NCBI GenBank assembly: GCA_019351995.1
Contig: JABBOD010000016.1
Coordinates: 28,555 to 62,911, forward strand
Origin: Acidobacteriota bacterium
Lineage (GTDB): Bacteria > Actinomycetota > Actinomycetes > Actinomycetales > Microbacteriaceae
Length of the DNA stretch: 34,357 nucleotides
Direction: 5' to 3'
The translations under genes were made by a program, and so were the position numbers. The notes under the pieces were generated by a model that saw only the letters and a list, made by a program, of their open reading frames with translations, was not told the origin of the DNA and searched no databases. Below, piece by piece: positions 31,698 through 34,357 of this stretch (the first letter of the stretch is position 1; every line of letters begins with the position of its first letter).

Positions 31698-33002
31698 CTA
31701 CTGGGCTGCGTAGAGCGCTTTGGCTTGAGCCTCGAGGTTCGCCGTGTCGATCGTGCCGTCCTTCAGGAATCCCTGCAGGGCAGGGATCATGACGTTGTTG
31801 GCCATCGCCGGCAGCGCGTCGCGGTCGAAGAACTGACTGATGTGCTTCGCGTTCGAGATGACACCGGCGAGCTTCTTGTTGAAGTCCGAGTACGACGAGG
31901 TGTCGGCGGTCTTCACTGTCATCAGGTTGGACTTGTCGATGGAGAAGTAGGCCTCCTGGCCCGCGGCGGTGCCCATGAAGCCCAGGAAGTCGTGAGCCGC
32001 GGAGTTGTCGCCGCCCTTCTTGGACAGCATCAGCCCGTCGATGGGTGCCTCGACCGAATCGGTGCCCTCGACCGCGATGGCCGGGAACGGGAAGAAGTCG
32101 ATGTCGGCGAGCACGGTGGGATCGGTGAACTGCTGCGTCACGAACGAGCCGAGCAGGTACATCCCCGACTTGCCGTCGCCGAGCGTCTGCGCGCCCTCCT
32201 GCCAGGTGAGGCCGAGTGCATCGGGCGACTGGAAGGGCAGCAGCCGCTTCCAGTTGTCGAACACGTCCTTGACCTTCTGCTGGTCCCAGGATTCCTTGTG
32301 CGCCGTCAGGTCCATGTGGAACTGGTACCCGTTGGTGCGCATGTTGATGTAGTCGAACGTGCCCATGGCCGGCCAGCCGTCCTTGTCGGCGAACGCGATC
32401 GGCGTCAGGCCGTCCGCCTTCATCTTCGTGGCGAGGGTGACCAGGTCGTCGAACGTCGCCGGAACGGTGTAGCCCTTCGCCTGCCACACGCTCTTGCGGT
32501 AGAAGAAGCCCCATGGGTAGTTGTAGTTCGGCACGAAGTACTTCTTGCCGTCGTCGCCCGTTGATGCCTGCGCGAGTCCGGGCCCGAAGTTGGCACCGAT
32601 GGTCTTCCAGACGTCGTCGACCGGAGCGACGAGGCCCTTGCCGGCGTAGTACCGCATCCGGTACCCGGCGAACCAGGTGAATGCGTCGTCCGGGCTGCCC
32701 TGCAGATAGGTGTTGATGTTGTTCTGGAAGTCGTTGTGGGAGACGGTGTTCGTCGTCACCTTGTCGCCGGTCTTCTTGTTGAACGCCGAGACCACCGCCG
32801 CGTAGGCGCGCTTGGGCACGTCATCCGAGGCGCCGGAACCGAATGTCAGCGTCTTCGACGCGGTCGCCGACGGGGTCGATGTTCCCGTGCAGGCCGCCAG
32901 CGCCGCGAGAGCTCCCAGGCTGACGGCACCCGAAACGAGCGCTCGACGTGTCATCGAGGGCCCCGTGGCTCGGCTGAAAGCGCTCATATGGTCAGTTGTC
33001 AT
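31698..33002 (-). CDS. Sugar-binding lipoprotein of a CUT1 ABC transporter
   Basis: Predicted 434-residue extracellular solute-binding lipoprotein. The signal region MTRRALVSGAVSLGALAALAAC ends in a lipobox with the lipidated Cys38; the twin Arg just before it suggests Tat export is possible. Mature features such as FTWFAGYRMRYYAGKGLVAPV, PWGFFYRKSVW and FDDLVTLATKMKADGLTPIAF are typical of family 1 sugar-binding proteins. ATG 33002 is supported by AAGGGAG ten bases upstream; an in-frame ATG at 32987 is the alternative. It is the first gene of the importer and glycosidase operon. The ligand is inferred to be an alpha-galactoside. Confidence 0.94.
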   Translation of the reverse strand: MTTDHMSAFSRATGPSMTRRALVSGAVSLGALAALAACTGTSTPSATASKTLTFGSGASDDVPKRAYAAVVSAFNKKTGDKVTTNTVSHNDFQNNINTYLQGSPDDAFTWFAGYRMRYYAGKGLVAPVDDVWKTIGANFGPGLAQASTGDDGKKYFVPNYNYPWGFFYRKSVWQAKGYTVPATFDDLVTLATKMKADGLTPIAFADKDGWPAMGTFDYINMRTNGYQFHMDLTAHKESWDQQKVKDVFDNWKRLLPFQSPDALGLTWQEGAQTLGDGKSGMYLLGSFVTQQFTDPTVLADIDFFPFPAIAVEGTDSVEAPIDGLMLSKKGGDNSAAHDFLGFMGTAAGQEAYFSIDKSNLMTVKTADTSSYSDFNKKLAGVISNAKHISQFFDRDALPAMANNVMIPALQGFLKDGTIDTANLEAQAKALYAAQ

Positions 33003-33045
33003 CTTCGAATTACTCCCTTGTAATCAGAACTGCTGTGGACGTCGA

Positions 33046-33056
33046 CCGTGAAACGG
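33046..33056. promoter_or_regulatory. Small inverted repeat upstream of the binding-protein gene
   Basis: CCGT and ACGG flank a 3-base centre, 44 bases upstream of the start at 33002. It is in the only gap where the operon's promoter and operator can lie (33003-33139). A TTGACC that could be a -35 lies further upstream on the minus strand, but I find no convincing -10 at the right distance. Confidence 0.25.
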
Positions 33057-33113
33057 CTTGGACCATCTCACCCGGTGCGGTCAATCTACACGAGTAGGTC
33101 TCTCGAGCACCAG

Positions 33114-33127
33114 GCCCGATCTCGGGC
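33114..33127 (-). terminator. Hairpin after the LacI gene
   Basis: GCCCGA and TCGGGC form a perfect G/C-rich dyad 13 bases after the minus-strand LacI stop. No T-tract follows. It may reduce read-through from the regulator gene into the importer operon. Confidence 0.35.
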
Positions 33128-33139
33128 ATTCGCCGCCGG

Positions 33140-34201
33140 TCAGGCCGGCACGAAAGACGACGCGGGCGTCGACGATTCCGGCGGCTCCAGCGGAAGATTG
33201 CAGCCGCAGGACTTGCGGATCACAAACTGCGCCGCGAAGGAATGGTGCACGAGTGAGCCGGGATCCGCACGGGAGAGCAGGTCAACAGCGGCGCGAGCCA
33301 TGTCGCGCACCGGTTGACGCATGACGGTCAGTGGCGGCCAACTGAACTCCGATTCCGTCGACCCGTCGAAGGACACCACCGCCATCTCGCCGGGGATGGA
33401 GAGCCCCGCCTCGTGAACCGCGGTGAGGAACCCGATCGACTGCTGATCGGACATCACGTACACCGCCGTCGGACGCTCCGGCGCACGCAGCATCCGGGTC
33501 CCGGCGTCGTATCCGCCAGCGCGGGTGAACGGGGCACGGACCATCGGGCCGGGCACCAGCCCGGCGCCCAGGATGGCCTCGCGCCACCCCTCTTCCCGGT
33601 CGGTCGTTGTCGACCCTCCTGTGTATCCGGTGATGAGGCCGATGCGCTCATGGCCGTGCGCGATCAGGTGCTCGACCGCCAGCCTGGATGCCTCTCGGAA
33701 GTTTGTTCCGACGCTGGCGAAGCCCTCCACCGGTCGCGACCTGTCGAGAACGACCACCGGAACGCCGGCAACTCTGGCGGCGTCCAGATCGGGTTCGTCC
33801 AGCGTGCTGGCGAGCAGAAGCCCGTCGACACCGCGGAGCATCATCTTGTAGATCACTTCGCGTTCGTGGCTCACCGCCAACGCGGAGTTCGTGAAGATCA
33901 CGGAGAGTCCGCGCTCCGCCGCCGCCTCCTCGATCGCATGCGAATACTCGGAGAAGAACGGGTTGGTGATGTCGGAGATGACAAGCCCGATCGTGTCACT
34001 CACTCCCCGCTTGAGGGCGCGCGCACTCGCGTTGGGGTGGTAGCCCAGCTCGAGAATCGCCTGCAGGACGCGCTCACGTGTCTCGGGGGCGACGTTGCGC
34101 GGACCCGAGTTGACCACGTAGCTCACGACCGCGGAGCTGACCCCCGCACGCAGCGCGACGTCCGTCCGCGTGACGGGACGGTCACGTTGCGAAGACGTCA
34201 C
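33140..34201 (-). CDS. LacI-family regulator of the alpha-galactoside operon
   Basis: Predicted 353-residue repressor. The HTH is VTRTDVALRAGVSSAVVSYVVN, in which Tyr replaces the usual Arg of VSRV; this occurs in an actinobacterial branch with probably different operator preference. The hinge is YHPNASARALKRGVSDT. The effector domain has TIGLVISDITNPFFSEYSHAI, VDGLLLASTLDEPD, VPVVVLDRSRPV, VYVMSDQQSIGFL and MAVVSFDGSTESEFSWPPLTVMRQP. The C-terminus carries the short KSCGCN Cys pair seen in many LacI proteins. The GTG start at 34201 follows AGGA closely. It is upstream of and codirectional with the importer operon, its likely target. The effector is unknown. Confidence 0.93.
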   Translation of the reverse strand: MTSSQRDRPVTRTDVALRAGVSSAVVSYVVNSGPRNVAPETRERVLQAILELGYHPNASARALKRGVSDTIGLVISDITNPFFSEYSHAIEEAAAERGLSVIFTNSALAVSHEREVIYKMMLRGVDGLLLASTLDEPDLDAARVAGVPVVVLDRSRPVEGFASVGTNFREASRLAVEHLIAHGHERIGLITGYTGGSTTTDREEGWREAILGAGLVPGPMVRAPFTRAGGYDAGTRMLRAPERPTAVYVMSDQQSIGFLTAVHEAGLSIPGEMAVVSFDGSTESEFSWPPLTVMRQPVRDMARAAVDLLSRADPGSLVHHSFAAQFVIRKSCGCNLPLEPPESSTPASSFVPA

Positions 34202-34272
34202 TCCTGCTCACATCCTTCAGCCGAACGGAAACGGAGAAACCACAGACTCGCAGTTTATGACCGACGGCGCGC

Positions 34273-34300
34273 TTGCGTTTCGGCGGACCGCGATTACACT
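34273..34300 (+). promoter_or_regulatory. Promoter of tatA (-35 TTGCGT, -10 TACACT), leaderless start
   Basis: TTGCGT (34273-34278) and TACACT (34295-34300) are 16 bases apart. The predicted first transcribed base, seven after the -10, is the A of the ATG at 34307. The rest of the 34202-34306 gap has a TAAACT on the minus strand (34257-34252) that may serve the divergent LacI gene. Confidence 0.5.
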
Positions 34301-34306
34301 CGCCCC

Positions 34307-34357
34307 ATGCTTGGAAATCTGACTGGGTGGCACCTGCTGATCATTGTGGCGATCGTG
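34307..34357 (+). CDS. tatA: Sec-independent translocase subunit TatA, N-terminal part (cut by window end)
   Basis: Seventeen codons are visible: MLGNLTGWHLLIIVAIV, open to the window end. A short polar start followed directly by a GWHLLII membrane segment is the characteristic beginning of actinobacterial TatA, the pore-forming part of the twin-arginine export system. The amphipathic helix and tail lie outside the window, so the call rests on a short stretch. TatB or another small single-helix protein is less likely. The start coincides with the predicted transcript start. It is divergent from the LacI regulator. Confidence 0.75.
   Translation, partial: MLGNLTGWHLLIIVAIV

Noticed and set aside
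30730..32514. 594-codon reading of the MalF-type permease
   Set aside because: The first 276 codons overlap the binding-protein gene in another frame and lack family similarity. The GTG at 31686 gives a normal permease length.
1..34357. Search for tRNA, rRNA, riboswitches, IS ends, integrases and attachment sites
   Set aside because: No cloverleaf-like gene, transposase, integrase or long direct or inverted repeat was seen. Gaps between genes are under about 140 bases and look like promoters or simple spacers.

Overview
The window is very GC-rich, densely packed chromosomal DNA. It has strong G/C third-position bias, GTG starts, many -10 boxes only about 7-8 bases before a start codon, and a frequent GGATGCC word. 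Together with the protein types, this points to a high-GC actinobacterium, most likely Microbacteriaceae. That placement is inference: no rRNA or other taxonomic marker is present. I see no tRNA, rRNA, IS element, phage gene or CRISPR array. It reads as a stable chromosomal segment of catabolic operons and stress genes, most with their own regulator.

Layout. (1) 1-4209: L-arabinose catabolism: the 3' end of a LacI-type regulator, then araD-araB-araA behind a clear promoter with an overlapping operator. (2) 4206-7582: a DoxX-like membrane protein, a pyruvate-oxidase-like thiamine-diphosphate enzyme and a metallo-beta-lactamase-fold hydrolase. (3) 7590-11014: metal handling: an ArsR/SmtB sensor with KmtR-type ligands coupled to a His-rich CDF exporter, a ChrA transporter and a VIT1/CCC1 transporter. 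(4) 11053-15898: a two-component system, then a tightly overlapping set of a ferric-reductase-like heme/flavin membrane protein, an extracytoplasmic FMN-binding protein and the flavin transferase ApbE. (5) 15954-18437: one long gene fusing a TagB/TagF-type polyol-phosphate transferase to a GT4 glycosyltransferase. (6) 18473-25544: two LacI regulators, an SDR oxidoreductase and a glucuronate operon (uxaC, uxuB, enolase-type mannonate dehydratase). (7) 25564-26271: an OhrR-like peroxide-sensing MarR regulator, divergent from a small CxxC protein across a 26-bp palindrome. (8) 26287-34201, minus strand: an alpha-galactoside operon made of a LacI regulator, a binding protein, two permeases, a 49-codon stub, a GH36 and a GH27 glycosidase. 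(9) At the right edge, the start of tatA.

How they work together: three sugar modules (arabinose, glucuronate, alpha-galactosides) suit a bacterium living on plant polysaccharides. The middle third is a metal and redox island. The items I would look at first are the regulated flavinylated electron-transfer cassette, the OhrR/CxxC pair without ohr, the glycosidase-like stub at 29670-29819, the shared operator word in front of the SDR and uronate genes, and the KmtR-like ligand set. All family assignments come from reading motifs in the sequence; no database search was run.
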